From assembly GCF_932526225.1 (NCBI RefSeq), contig NC_064048.1, forward strand, positions 5,130,627 through 5,190,626: 60,000 bases of DNA. The letters are read 5' to 3'. This document shows positions 21,683 to 35,660 of the stretch, in pieces (position 1 is the stretch's first letter; each line of letters begins with the position of its first letter). The notes under the pieces are model-generated. The model was not told the DNA's origin, did not search any database, and saw only the letters and a program-made list of their open reading frames with translations. The translations under genes and the position numbers were made by a program. The stretch is from Nematostella vectensis. Its lineage: Eukaryota > Cnidaria > Anthozoa > Actiniaria > Edwardsiidae.

Positions 21683-21880
21683 TTAATTATTATTCTAAGA
21701 CACTCGACTTTTATAGTGCACTTACCGGGCAATTCCTAAATGTCATAAAGATAATATTTTGATTATATCTATTGACTATAAAGATAATTATTATTCTAAG
21801 ACACTCGCCTTTTTAATGCACTTTCCGGGTAATTCCTAAAATGTCATAAAGATTATATTCTATGACTATACCATAGAACC
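21683..21880. repeat. 101-bp tandem duplication
   Basis: TAATTATTATTCTAAGACAC recurs at about 21684 and 21785, each followed by matching TGCACTT-CCGGG-AATTCCTAAA-TGTCATAAAGAT blocks. Two copies with small differences. Confidence 0.8.
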
Positions 21881-23334
21881 ATTTGGCTATTGTTTTATCG
21901 CATTTTTGTCTTATTTATTATTATGACTATACTTTCTAGAGTTTATCCAAGCGAGTAATAACTGAAGTCGATAACTTGATTAAAACATTACTAAAAAGGA
22001 AATTAAGTATTATGAGAAGAAAAAAAGGAGTTAAAAAATAAGGATTGATAAAATAGTCAGAAGAATAGGCCGTATAGGTTTCCGTCTTGTTTCTTGTGTT
22101 TTTATCGGACACACAACCTTATTTGTAGAACACCTTTTTTATACGAATACACATTTTGTGAATTTATTATATGTCGATACACGAGGAGTGGTTACCCAGT
22201 CTTCCGGTCTCAGGGATGAGACCATGAATATGCGCTAGACAGCACTTACATACAAGTTACGAATAAAATAAGTACAATAAGTAAAAGTTGCACGCAGCTG
22301 CTATATTAACAGGAACAAGAATTTTATTAGGAAGGTTCGCAAGGAACACGGAAACGGCATAAGCAGTCTTCGTAGAGTTGGGTAAATGACTCCAAAAATG
22401 TAATTTGAGGTAGTTTATAAATGAGTTGTGCATATAAAATAAATTATAAGTTGCTGTGTAAGACTATGAACAGAGGAAGGTAAATTGTTATGAGTAGACC
22501 GGGCTGCAAAGAAGTTTAAGAATGAAAGTTCTCTCTTACGAATTTATTTTTGTCATCGGAAGGGTCACATAAGGCGTATTTGCAGAATACCTTTATACCT
22601 TTAGTTTTGCAAATAAGCATGACACATGCTACGTATCTTCTAACCACTAAACTCTTTATTGGGTAAAAAATTAAGTAAAAACTTATGATCAAGTGGGCTT
22701 TTTATGTTATTCATTACGTTTGGCCTTGAATATTGGATATTTTTAAAACTTTTGTTAAATTGTTAAAAGCTCAGCTGTTTTGGAACTCGATTTCGTTTTT
22801 GTTGCTTTTTTCTCATTTCCACGAACTAAACTTTTTTTCGAATATTACGCACATTTGCTAGGGCTTTCCAACATAAGTTGTATGATCCCTAGTGCTTGAA
22901 TAAATCGTATGCAAAAATGAATCCTTTTAGAGTGAGACGGTTCATAGTACTCTTTGTAACAAAGATTAAACTCCGTTGTTCAGACAAGATCGATCGTATC
23001 AATCACTCGATCATATCTACGATAGCCTGACATCTTTCGAGAAACTCGATTTTATTGTTTCTGGCCCCGCATAAAGCTTAAAAAAACCTGAAACAGAAAC
23101 AAAACCTAAAGATAAAAATATACTTTAAAGTACTACTAAAAAAAGGACGTTTCATTTCTCATCACATGAGCTAAGCGAGCTTTACCTAGAGTCTGATTGT
23201 TTTTATTTTTTATTATTAATTTTATTGTATTTTTAAACGGCTTTGAGTCTAATTAAGAAACTGTGCACTTACGCATTATTAAAGGCTGCCTGAATTTTCT
23301 CCATGCAAAGCTAAAAGGATCCTGACATGCATTT
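21881..23334. other. Intergenic, nothing recognised
   Basis: AT-rich with no supported gene or repeat. Confidence 0.4.
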
Positions 23335-23609
23335 GTGGTTTAAGCACGGGTGCCCTAGTGTGTTTTGCGCGTCAGCCTGTCACCGCTGAAGACCAGGTTT
23401 CAATCCTGGCTCTGACTGGGGATTTTTCCGAGTTCATGCCTTGATTCGAATTTGAGTTACAAGTGATTTGATGTTATTCTCCTGGGTTTCCAGTCGTTTT
23501 GGATAAGGACACTAAACCGGAGGTCTAGTCACCCCTTGTGACAGTGCTTACAATATACACAAGGGGTAACGTGATTGAGAGCCTAGCTCTCCTTGTGTCC
23601 GCAACAGTA
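23335..23609 (+). mobile_element. tRNA-derived SINE-like element
   Basis: The head resembles a tRNA: GGTGCCCTAGTG near the A-box position and GGTTTCAATCC as an imperfect B box about 50 bp later. The body contains TTTGGATAAGGACACTAAAC, a block typical of tRNA-SINE bodies in invertebrates. It directly abuts a MITE at 23610. It is not a functional tRNA, since the cloverleaf is imperfect. Confidence 0.55.
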
Positions 23610-23956
23610 TACACTCTTTGTTTTTTATATAAGAACGTCTAATTTTGAAGCTAGGACGTTCTTATTTTGGGTGCATTTTAAGGCTAAATATGTTCTTAAC
23701 GATTTTCTTAAATTTTAGTGAATATAAGAATATAATACCCAATGAATTATTAGGAAGAGAATTACATTAATGATCAATAATAAGGTTGTTACTATGAGCA
23801 AAATTTGATTCTGCATTTTAGAACGCATCAGAGCACTAAAAAAAAATCATTTTTTTTTTTTGCTATCTGATCCTCGGCATGCTCTTAGCATGTTTAAAAT
23901 TTGGTGAAATCTCAGTCTGGACGTTCTTATTAAAATTCTTATAAAAAAAGAGTGTA
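23610..23956 (-). mobile_element. Dispersed repeat family A, copy 2, with TIRs
   Basis: Ends are inverted: TACACTCTTTG with AAGAACGTC at 23610-23644, against GGACGTTCTTAT with AAAGAGTGTA at 23921-23956. The interior matches copy 1 in reverse orientation. A non-autonomous DNA transposon of about 347 bp. Confidence 0.7.
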
Positions 23957-26311
23957 GCTGGTGGAAGTTAGTACAAATACAAATGCACGGACCTTGGTGG
24001 GTGACCAAGGAAGGCGCTTGGCGACGAGGATGTGGAAACGACATGACTGGCACCCGTTGTGAAAATAAAGCTGATTTCTCAAATATTCATTCACGCGCCC
24101 GTTTGTCTGAATGTTTAGTGTTTTTTTCATAAAGTAGTGATAAAAGGTATGTACCAAGTAGCTATGACAAAATTATAGTAGAAATTATAGTAATTAGAAA
24201 CGTTTTAAAAGCCACCGTATCACTTTTCCAACAATCTATATAACTAGGCTATCTATACAGCAAATGCTGAAAAGTTCAAAGATTCCTAGAGTGAGATTTT
24301 CAAGGAAAAATTTGGAAATTTTAAGGGTAATCCAATCCAATCAAATGAATGAAGTATTTAAGCGCAAAAAAGCTTTCCAACCAAAACTTTGATCATGGTT
24401 TGATTCAACATGACTTGGTTTCTGTCCATGATTGAGTTACATTTTTTGGCGCTTTTGTGTAATATTTGCCGAACGATAACCTCAATAGCTTTAGCAGAAA
24501 AGAGCGCAGAAGTATCTTAGTTTGTTTTTCCATGCTCCAAGCTCATTCGATTTCTTTTAAAACATATTCTCCGATTTTCTATTGTATGTTATTGGCTGCT
24601 TGAATTCTTTCTCATGGGATTGGTTTAATTATTTCGAGGGAGGGGGCGCAGAAGTTTGAATTTTAGTTGAGTAAAAAAAGTGACTAAAAAAATAAACAAA
24701 ATAGAAGTTGCTTACCACCCCTTTGACCAAATAACCTAAAAGTTATTCTCTTTGCTATTATACAAGGAGTGAAACCTTATTGCTTTTGGCTGAAAAAATC
24801 GCTAATTGCCGCCCTGATTATAATGTTGTTAAGTGCTGTTGGTCTGGTAGAGGCTTTTTTTGCGAATTATAAAGCAATTTTCCTCGGTGCATTTCCTTTT
24901 CCCGCCTTGTCTGGGCTCGAACAAAGCAGCCCTATAATTTTTCCCTATCCTTGATAACAGCCTTGAAGGCCTTCAATCATTTTTAAGGGATTCCTGTCGT
25001 ACAGCAATGTCATTTACGTACATTTGTATATCAAAAATAAGATTTGGCTTATACTATTATCATTGAGTACTACATTGTGTTTACATTTCTTTATCAAATA
25101 TCAGAGAATGTCAGGCGGGACTACCATTGCTATTTTCTTTTCTTTTTGCAAGAAAATTACAAAAATCTTCTCAAACAAATCCCCAAACCATTCTAGATTA
25201 TAACTTTATATTCTTGAAGGAAAAACAAGAATATATCGATTGCTTACCCGTACACGCAGATGTAATTGGATTCTTTACTTGACTCCCGAGCCGACTCAGT
25301 AAAACACGTTTAAGATGTTAGCACTTCAAAAATAGAATCCCTAAGGGATGAATTGACGGACTTATGAAGGACTACAGCTTTGTCATAGCGGATATTCTGC
25401 AAGGGCATATAGTGTAGTAGCTTGATACTGTATCTTGAAGGTTCATCCGTCTTTCTTAAGTAAGACCGTGTCTGTAAACGATACGTCCATACAGGAACTC
25501 ATTCGACCACACGCCTCGGTAAAACCAAGATCACATTAGATAACTCCATATATCAATGATCGATTTAGCTGTCTAAAAAAACGAAAGAGGGTTTTAGTTG
25601 CCAAGTATAATGCGTTTAGTTTTTTTTTTCTAGATCAAAGACAATGTGAGCTTATAATAAAATGCACTCTAATTATTTTAATTTTTTCCGTAAAAGTCAT
25701 GATACACATAACAATAATTGCGGCTAGAATTTATCCCACATAGCTATTAGAAAGCTCGCCTCCTGATAGCTATTTTAAAAACCTAAGGCTCGCATAAACT
25801 AGCTTGTCTTTTAAATATAGATTCAAATAAACGCCGCTTCGGAATGAATTTAACTCTTGTCGCCGCCTTCAGCACCGGACAAAAAAAAGAATAGTCGAAA
25901 AAGTTAAATACACATAGCAGTTCCTTCAACGCATTCTCCTGATTGTTCTTTTTTTCAGTAATTTTCTCCTTTATCTGCTTTGTTTCCTTTTATATTGAAA
26001 TATAATTGCCAAGACCAATCAGAGGGGCAATTAAGAAACCATAACGTCTGCAATACATTTGAAAGCTGTTATTAAATAGAAATCATCAAATACTATACCG
26101 CCCTTCAAGGTGTTCCATTACCGTTTGATTGCACAGATTTGAACATTCTCGAAGGTGAAACAGTAACCTTTATTTTGTCGGTAACTCGGGAAAGGGGCGT
26201 TTTCACTTACTTTTGATAAATTGTATTAGTCACGTTTAAAACGATTTAGACATGGTCTTAATGGTGAAATTGTTATGTAAAGTCTATTTACTGCGATGTT
26301 GATTTTTTTGC
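23957..26311. other. Intergenic, nothing recognised
   Basis: No gene or clear repeat that I can support. Confidence 0.35.
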
Positions 26312-26671
26312 CACAGGTAGCCCAAGCTCTTTATTTGTCCCTATTGATTTTACGGTAAACATAGGGCAAAAAAACAAAATTAGTGAAAAATAAAAAACAA
26401 CTAGTTGAAAAGACGCGTGTAGTCTAGTGTTGTGTTCTTTGGACGTATTAAAGCGCCGTTTTCAAGATTCAAGATTCACGATTTGAAATTTTAAACGAAC
26501 GAACTATCTGTGAGGATGTCACCGTGATTTGAGATCGTTTAAGCGGGAGGAGGTGTGTTTTTGAAGGCGGAGCGTGAGGTATGTCCAAAATTACTTTCCT
26601 TTAAAACCTCGTTTAAACCTATGTTTACCGTAAAATCAATAGGGACAAATAAAGAGCTTGCGCTACCTGTG
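26312..26671. mobile_element. 360-bp MITE with ~54-bp near-perfect TIRs
   Basis: The left end runs from CACAGGTAGCCCAAGCTC to TTTACGGTAAACATAGG. The right end is its reverse complement with a single mismatch by eye. The interior has no coding capacity. I see no convincing target duplication, so the superfamily is unassigned. Confidence 0.88.
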
Positions 26672-29600
26672 TTTTCGCTCAGCCAAAATACAACAAGATG
26701 GCGGCCCCGACTCGGCGCGTAGCGAAAACCATCAGGTAAACATAGCGATAAACACGGGCAAAGCGAATATCACCGTTTTAACGCCTCTAGACAGGATATA
26801 TGATTAAACATTAAAAATATTTCTATAAAGTATGACTACTCTAAAAGTTTAGTCCAATGTGAACGCTGCGTTATGAACGAAGGATAGGGACAAACGTCCC
26901 CTGTACCTGTTCTAGATATCTTATTCAGATTACAGAACTGTCCAAAAAATCCAGACAGTCTAAGTCCGCAGAGTGTTAAAGAAAACCCAGTGAATAAGTT
27001 GGTTCATTATTAGTTTAGGTGCAAATTTCAAGTAATAAGAAGTAAAAGAATAATAGGAAAATGAAAAAGTCAATTATAATTTCAAAAGATTTGTGAATGT
27101 TCTGTTTGTGATAAGTACAAAATTGAATGCTATTTCTCGGTACAGATTGGGAGATTCTTTATTTTATTTTTATTTGGAGATTTTGCGAGAGGAGAAAGAA
27201 AACTTTGACCCTATTTCTGGAATCAGCGCGAGGGCCTTTAGGTCAGTAGAGATTACCTTCCGTGACCGTTTCTCACAGTTCTCCCTTGTAAGTGATAACC
27301 CTTAGAGATCCTACATCAGGGTCATGGTAATAAATAACAGACCTGTCGTCACTGCTATCTTTGCCTTTTAATCCGAAGTGGGAACGTGACGCTTTTCTAT
27401 ATGCATTTACATACGTGCTAGTGCCTTGTTGGGCAATTATGACTCACTTCGCCGTAATCAGGCTCCATTGTTGTTCCGAGGAAGAAAAACACGCGAAACT
27501 CACGTACTTGTTGGGCTGCTATCAGATAAAACGGCGATAGGAGTGAGACATAAAAAAAGAGATTTACTTTTAATTTTATTAACTAAGCACCACATATAAA
27601 AAATATTAAAAAGCAAGTCTCAAACGTTTTTTTTTTCAAGACGAAGTAATTTTTGGCACCATATATGGTAATACTATAAATTAATTGTTTGTAAGGTTTT
27701 GTTCAGAAATGTGAATTTTTAGTTGATATCTATAAAAGGGGTAAATAATATAAAAACGGAGATAGGAACGAGACATGACCTACTTTACACTTTATTTTAT
27801 AGCCACAACAATTTTAATTGTTGATTTTTATTTTTTTTAGTTTAACTCTATAAAGGAGGAAAGAGGGATGGTAGAGAAATAGAAAATACAATCTTCATTG
27901 CATTGCTCCCTAAAAGCTTCTCCCATTTCTTGTGAGAAGTAACACAAAATGTGATCTTCAGTTTTAAAAGTTGAAGTATGTGATGATATGAACGTAAAGC
28001 CCTGGTTTACCCCCGGGCATTTTCAGGGATGGCTTTCTAAACGCAAGTCTCTACTACTAATACATAGCTTCTTGCTATTATGTTAGAAGTTTCGTGCGTT
28101 TAGCGACAAGAAAGTAAATGTCTAGTGCTTAGTCGTGATATGCAAACAATTAGTCTGGAAAGCTGTTTCTCGATTTTATTATTGGTTACTTTAAGGGAGG
28201 ATCTTTTAATTACCAATGCTCCTATGTTTGACAGGCCAATATTAACACAAGGCTACTTGCCCTCATAAGGGGTTTATATATAAACAGTCATTTTCCAAAA
28301 ATGGCTCCTTAATTATTGGCTTCCTTCTTCTTTTTTCCTATTCCTCATTTTTTCGCGAGGACTCAGAGCCGATTTTTTTTCTATCAGCTGGAAAGATCCC
28401 TGTGGTAAAATTCACTATTATTGCAGGCTACTGCAATTGGCTGTTCAAATGTGTCATTTGTAATTATATATATCGTATGTTTATCCAAATGCAAAACAAA
28501 AAGTTCGGTGTTTTTGTATTATTTGACTGAGCGCTAATTTTATAGTCGGTGATTTTAACTAATGAATCTTTTAGCAACGAATCCATATAGCAATAATAAT
28601 TATCACTTTTTTCAATTGTTCCTTGTAAAACATCTTTCTACGTTAAAGCCAGAGGAAATCAGTATTTACAATAATGCATTGATTTGATGAGGATTCCCTT
28701 TAATTTATATTCGTTATCGATAATTTTCAATATATCTACATAATATGATGATTTCTTGTAATAATGAAGTTGATATGAAACATTTTTTTCATTTTTTTCT
28801 CAATGTTTTTCTATTCACAGCAGCTCATTATTGAATGAGCAAATTTTGTGGTGTCGCAATGTTCAAGTAGTTATAGTAATTCTTATGAATTCAGGAAATT
28901 CAGTATTTAGGAGAGCACATAATTCGATGAGCATCTATATGACAGATCTGTTCCGTAAGGTCGATAGCCAAGTTGACAAACTGTCTGAGAGCACGTAAAG
29001 CTGTTCTCGAAGATGAGAAGCGATTGCTTATCGTAGGGAATAAGCCCAAGTGAACTCGCTTATCCTTGGGCAAGGTGTTATAATTTTAGGAGGACATTCA
29101 AAGTAGGAGATACTTTCATTTGGAATACCAGCGCTACGATTGGCATAGCTGGCTAACACTATACAATGCCTTCTCAAGGATATTTGTAATCAGCGCAGTT
29201 AGATTATAAAATATTTTAGTTCTAATATCAACGTTTTATTTAAAATTAATAAGCCAACCGGTCGCCTATCTAATGGACGTGACTTTAATCTTTGTGAGAG
29301 TGGTTGTGATCAGTAAACATTCCCGCTTTTATTCAAATTGTTGATAATGTAAATATAGTTTTGCTTGCTCCTCAGGCACAAAGATGTGGCGATCTACCTC
29401 AGAAAAGGAATACGGTAGCTGAATAAGCTGTTTTTGTTATCGAAAATGGCTTAAGACAAAAGTATACATACAAAAATTGGTAACGGGTAACGAAATTTTA
29501 TTTAAAAATAGAGTCATTTATAAGATATCTATATATATGCATCATACAAAGTATTTTTAATTTTAAGGGTATAGAAATGACAAACAGAACACTGAAATTT

Positions 29601-31870
29601 CATTTTCACACACCTTAGGAATATTTTTATCCTGAATGTATTTTCATCAAGAGTTAATACTTCTGTGTGTGTTTTTACCTTATTTTTTAGAGCCTGGCAC
29701 TCACACTCGTCGCCGATGTGTTACTCCTTAAATTGTCGTGCCCAACGCTAACATTAAGTCAAGCGCAAGCCTCACGCATCGCCCGTAGCTTAAATGAATG
29801 AATTCTTGGAGATAAAGTCGCCGTACAATCATATCACCATCTCTTTTTGCTTATTCGGCGCCCAATTAGAAGTGGCTTGTTACAAAAAGATCATTAACTC
29901 CGCCGTTTAGTATATCTTCCAGCTGTGCTGTTCTTTGTAGTGTTGCTAAACTCAAACGCTTAGAATACTCCCTCGAACCCTAGGGGTCATCGGCACCATC
30001 TCCTTGCAAAATAGACAATTTCTGGAACTCTTTTGTTGATAGACATTTCGTTAAGAGCGAATCTTTAGAACGCTATATGGAAATTCCGCTCTTTATTATA
30101 TGGAATTACTCTTCCGCCGGCTTTTGCCAAGGTTTTTTCTCGGGTTGTGATAGTTAGTGGTGCTATACTAATTGATTTTATACGCTAAGTGACCAAGACG
30201 AGGCCGACAGCCATCTTAAGTGAACGTCCAATCAGAAAAGAAAGCAAATGACGTCATAAAGTTAAAAGTCACGGAGTCCCTACCGGAGACCATTCTGTTA
30301 TACGGAGTTATAAAGCTCATTTATTTTGCAGAACAAACTAGAAAATGTGGTAACATGTTGTAAACAAACGACAGCATTTGCATCATTACTTACGTATTTT
30401 TGCCGTTGATTGACAAGACGAATTCTTAAACTGTTTCTGGCACCCTCAAAGGCGGACAGTGGTCAAATATCGGTGTCAAACATCTCACTTCGTCTCACAG
30501 GAAAAGATACCGATCTAAAGCTAGTTTAATGAGTCGAAGAAGAGTTAGCTCCGACTGAGATATATCGTGATATCAAAAGTTCGTGACTTCATTTTAGAAC
30601 TGGGTTTTTGGAAAGGCAGTGTGCCATGTTCATTGCCGTTATCTTCTCTGGGCCAATTATAGAGCGGTTTGGAAAGCTTTGAAGATTTAAGTTGTTGCAG
30701 TCGGTAAATAAGGGTATTGCCTCAAATGCGGCGTCTCTTTAGAAATAGTTATCGTGCGGATATAAATGAAAGATAAAGCGTTGCACGGCGCTTTAAAAAA
30801 AATAGTGAAGTTATATAGCTAGAAACTTAACAACTTGAAAGATATAAACTCATTTTTCAAGGAAACCTCGACTTTAAATACCAATCGAAAAGAAAAGGCG
30901 ATGGAAAATAAGAGACGTCAGCAAAAAGCCCTGAACTATTTCCAATCAATAGACCAAATCAAAGATTAAAAAATCAGTAAAAAATAGTTTTAATTCATTC
31001 TTGACAACAAACACAGGTAATGATAAATTTGTTGTTTAAAAACCTTTTCACAAGAGAGATTTACAGAATTTAGGAGTTTTGATTATGTCAACAAACGACT
31101 ATGAAATAATATTTGATATTTCTCCAGAAAAAAAATTAAGTTGATACCATCTCAGAGATTGAGAACAACATAAAATTTATCTTAAAAAAAAGAAATTGTA
31201 TTTGATGGGTAAAAACTAAATAACAACATAATATTGGAGAGAGAACTACGTTGTTAGCCTTAAGGAACCAATCAGGGGCGTCGAAAGCCATGTGAGTGGT
31301 GCTCTAATTGCTCGTTGACAGTAAATGACAGGAAGCCATTTCACGGTTCTCGGAAAGGCGCCGTAGCGTCTAATTTCAGAGGAAGCAAGAAAGCTCGAGT
31401 AATTTGTCAGATCGCCGGCAGAGTTTAAGGCAATTCTATATTCATTGCTGAGAGGGATTCTTAAAATAAATGTCAGGAAACCTTTCAGCACTTGCGAGCC
31501 AAAGCATGAACAAGGTTTAGCGAAGGGCGGTTGAATCTTCAACCCCCTCCATGTAGGGGTATGAATATTTTCTGGAATTACACAATGCCGTAATAAGTAT
31601 TCATATTCACCCCATGAACCAGTTATAAGAGCACCCAATAAGCCAAACCACCATATTTACACTGGATCACCGAAAACATACTTCTGAACGCCATTTAAGC
31701 CTTTCCGGATAATTTCTTGGCGCCCTAAAAACAAGACGTCTGTTTCGATATATTAAGAGAAATTAAGCAGTTATGAGAATTTCATAGCTTCGTTTTGGCG
31801 CATCCGAAATGTCCAAGTGTCCTACGGCTTTCTTTCGAAGATCGTAGAAGCAAATATCACCTGCCCCTAT
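26672..31870. other. Intergenic, nothing recognised
   Basis: About 5 kb without a supported exon. A 130-codon minus-strand frame at 31246-31638 shows no domain and no splice context, and I do not call it. Confidence 0.35.
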
Positions 31871-32021
31871 TCCGAAGAAAAGGACGTAATTTTTTGCAGG
31901 TCTTTAGGTACTCTGCTGTGATTGGATAATTTCTTTATTTACAAAATGCTTCCAATTTTAGTTATGACCCTTACTGATTCCGAAGAAAAGGACGTAATTT
32001 TTTGCAGGTGTTTAAGTACTC
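31871..32021. repeat. ~40-bp direct duplication, 108 bp apart
   Basis: CCGAAGAAAAGGACGTAATT with its TTTTGCAGGT tail occurs near 31871 and 31979. Confidence 0.75.
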
Positions 32022-32087
32022 TAAGTACCAGGCTCAAAGCATCGTTTTTGCCGCTTTGTGGCTTTTTTAGAGTGAAGCTTGAGAGCA

Positions 32088-32370
32088 CATATCAATATTT
32101 GGGTGACCTTCAAACCCGCTCAGTCAATCTCTGGGAGGCCTGGGTCTAAGGGCTTTTCAATATTAATGAGATAAAAATTGGCCAAGCTGTCAGCTTTTTT
32201 TTTTGACAAATTCTTGCCACGAGTCTCAAATTGACAGGAATCAGCATTTTTCACCATATTTTCTGGAGATCAGGGAGCGGGAAAACTTTAGCTCTTCTAA
32301 ATATAGGCATCAATGACCATATAAGGCAATGCAAACGAAGGACACTATCCTTGGGGAATATGTTTGATAT
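32088..32370 (+). mobile_element. Dispersed repeat family B, copy
   Basis: Shares ATATCAATATTTGGGTGACC, GAGGCCTGGGTCTAAGGGCT, CAAATTGACAGGAATCAGCA and GGGAGCGGGAAAACTTTAGC with 46028-46318 in the same order and orientation. Non-coding and of unknown class. Confidence 0.75.
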
Positions 32371-35300
32371 GGAGTTTATGGGGCCTGTGGCACCCAGGGA
32401 ATGTAAGGGCAGATTTGGCTAGTAAAATTAGCAGGGGCGTACGCAGGATTTTAATAAGTTGCAGTCAAAGCATTCAGAAGCTGAATGAGGGCGTGGCCCC
32501 TCATACCGCATCCCCTTGAAGATTTCATAGATTCCGCTTTTAAGTTTTAAATTGACGTCAGTGCGTCAGACTTTTGAGAATATTACACCATCCTCTGTCA
32601 TCCTCGATCTGAAATAGGACATCAGTTCGTTGCGTGGCACTGAACGACATAACAATATGTTTGGAAATCATCTGTAGACTACCATGAAAAGAAAATTATA
32701 GTTTTTATCCTCATTATTATATATATAAAACAACGTACATAAAAATGAATGAGTAAACATTTGATTTTTCCCCTCGTTATGCAAATAAGATCGCCAAATT
32801 TTTTTTGCAGTCCAGTGACTGCAGGCCTATAGGTTACATGGTTACACCTTGGTTCTGTCCACTCTTGGGAGATTGAGATTTAAACCAGTTTTATTACCAC
32901 CTTTAATACCACCTTTAAAATGGTTTAGGTGCTGGTGTGAATGCGGTATTATATTTAAGCATTTGTTAAATATTGTCTGTTTTTAGTCGGCGATAACTAA
33001 AAAACAACAACAATCATCCCCTGAAGCCTGAAGGATTTTGATTGTGGTTTTGGCGCTGGATGAATCTTGCTCACATTATCGTGTCAATCATTCCAGTCGT
33101 TTTATGTTTTATGTTTCTAACATTTTTCAAATTCAACAAACTTTCAGGAATGACTTATCATCGACAAATAACCACACTGAACAGCTTATCTAAACGAATG
33201 AAACGTTATAGCTGTCAGGGTTCTTTCGATTCACCTGGTCCCATAAATAAGTGTTATATTTAAAAATAATGCATCTCTATATTGTAAGCTGTGATTTATT
33301 ACTTTTGTAAAGGATTACTGAGCGCACCAGAAAAGTCAAAATAGCGAGTCCTATGTAACAACTAAAAGTTGTCAAAAAAGCATACTCTGTGTAAGGGACT
33401 TAAGTTTAATATCAAAAAGTTATTTACAGGCGATTACGCTTGATCGATTATGCTTGTATCTTTTAAAATATTATTATTTATTTTATTTAACCACGTTAAC
33501 ATCTATTAACCAGGGTCCCGTTGAAAAATGTTCGTGGAAACAAAATCTACATTTTTTTTTTAACGGATGAGAAAACCGGAAAATTAGAGCGTAACATTCG
33601 AAGGAAAGGTTTTTGGATGCAAAGGCACTACGGAGCTACGCGCACTGCGCCACCAATGCTTCGTGAGGTATTTGAACAAATGTACTAGAAAACGTTAACA
33701 AAGTTTACAAGAACACCACGTATAGTATTAGACCTACCTGGCCTATGTCTCTGAAATACAACTGGTTCGTCAAGGGCATGTCAAAAACATTGTTCAAGTA
33801 AGACACTGTCATTCTATTCTTTTTCGCACTCGTTATGTACGCCTCTGCGAGATAATTACCATATTCCCATCTCCTAGTTTAGCTATCGGCAAACGGAATT
33901 CTTCTGACTTCCGACTAAGGACGTTTTTTCGCTCTGTCTGAAATACGTTGAATTTCCTACCGTTTTTACCCGAAGGCAGACCGCCTTTTGTTAACACTCT
34001 GTTCTTTATCGATATCTAATTAAACCCCGGAAGGCATCAGAACCATTGCAAAAAGGATACGGGTTGAAAATTAATTTCCATTGCTTTTCTATTTATTATT
34101 TTTGTAAAAGCACGTATAACTTTATTTATTTTTTTTCCTTTAAAATTGAAATCCTGCATACTGCGCGCCCGAAAATCTCATTAGTTTATTGTTTGGTGCG
34201 TTTTGGCCTTCATAAAACAATTAGCGTGGGCTTAAAATACCTTGTTTCAATGAGTCCAATAAAGTTTGTTAAGAATGAAGGAAAACCGGGAGATATTACA
34301 TTTCCCTGAATGAATTCTTTCGGTATTCTTCAAATTCAAAGCTATTGAAATAATTCGTTGTCAAATTGCTATATCGCCATATTAAAGAGAAAAAGGGCTA
34401 TATTTAGAGTGAAACTCTGAACATTACCAACGATAAACAAGAGAATCAAATCCAGACGTGCAAACATTGTAAAACTCATCAACAACTCCTTTTTTTTTTC
34501 TTGTGTAAACTCATTGAAGTATTTGTGTTGGAACGTAATAATATTTTAGTAAATTCGTGCGGGACTCTTTATTCTTTGTTAAAAAAAGCACATTGCCTTG
34601 TATTTGGTAGCCTACATTATTCATTGTCTAATTTCGATTATCGAACGCCTCGTGCGAAACCTTTTTTTTTTTTTTTTTGCTTCACTCATGCATAGCCATG
34701 TGTTTTATGTCGCTAGTATACGAAGAGTTTTAGGAGCACCATATCTGACTGGCCGACCTTTTTTTTTTTGTTTTTACATCGATTCATGGAAAATCCCTGA
34801 AAAAGACTCCGGTTTCCATAAGAAAAAAAAAAAAACAGAACACAAGTAAAATAATTTTATAAAATAACCAATAAACTTTATTGAATAGAAACGAAGCATC
34901 ACAACTGCTGATTCGTTCCTTCGGTTAATTTTGGACCGAAACTGCGTTATCCTCAATTTTGGCGCAAGAATATTCGTTAGTATAAGATATGATGCCTTTA
35001 GGATATGATGTGGAGCGTGGGGGTTAACACCGTCCCAATCATCCTCGGGTACCGTCTTGGTCTATTTCTGGCTACGGCGACGGCGATGAATAAAGTAAGC
35101 GCGTGCAGATTTCTATTCGATTGATTTTGTCATCAAAGAGGGATTACACAGATGTTCGAATTCTTTTTGTCGCCTTTCGTGTACGCCCCCCCCCCCAAAA
35201 AAAAATTAATAAATAAATAAATAAACATATTTTATATATTCTTTTATATTTTATATTTTGTTTTTATTTAATACATTCTGGTGATATTTGAATTAAAAAC

Positions 35301-35650
35301 CCTATGTTTCCGATGCTTTTGTACCACCGAACATCCGAAAGACAAGCGCTTCAGGTTTGTATTCGCCTTTCTTACGCTGCGCGGGAGATGGGAACCAGCT
35401 GATAAGCGAACGGCGTGCTGGGCGATTTTAAGGGACGCTATATAACATTGCGTCGTACACATGTTTATGTGACACTAAATGAGAGCTAGAAAATCAACAT
35501 TGGCAACGTTCGCCGCCATGTTGAATTGCGTCCCCTATCTTCCCAGCATGCTGTTCGCTTATCAACTCAACCCAATCCCCCGTGCAATGTCAGAATGACG
35601 TTGCAGCGCTCTAAAAGCACAACATACAGAACACCGACCGACTAGCTGAT
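32371..35650. other. Intergenic with poly-T/poly-A and C-run simple repeats
   Basis: Long T runs occur near 34490 and 34663-34678, and an A run near 34822. A C9A9 junction near 35188 is followed by an AAAT-type repeat. No gene recognised. Confidence 0.45.
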
Positions 35651-35660
35651 GTTATATGGT

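Noticed and set aside
23335-23420. Functional tRNA gene
   Set aside because: The B box is imperfect and no complete cloverleaf can be drawn; the body after it fits a SINE.
24769-24954. Signal-peptide-like hydrophobic frame
   Set aside because: It starts at GTG, has no ATG or splice acceptor at the start, and is in AT-rich DNA.
31246-31638. 130-codon minus-strand frame
   Set aside because: No domain, no splice context, composition like the surrounding intergenic DNA.
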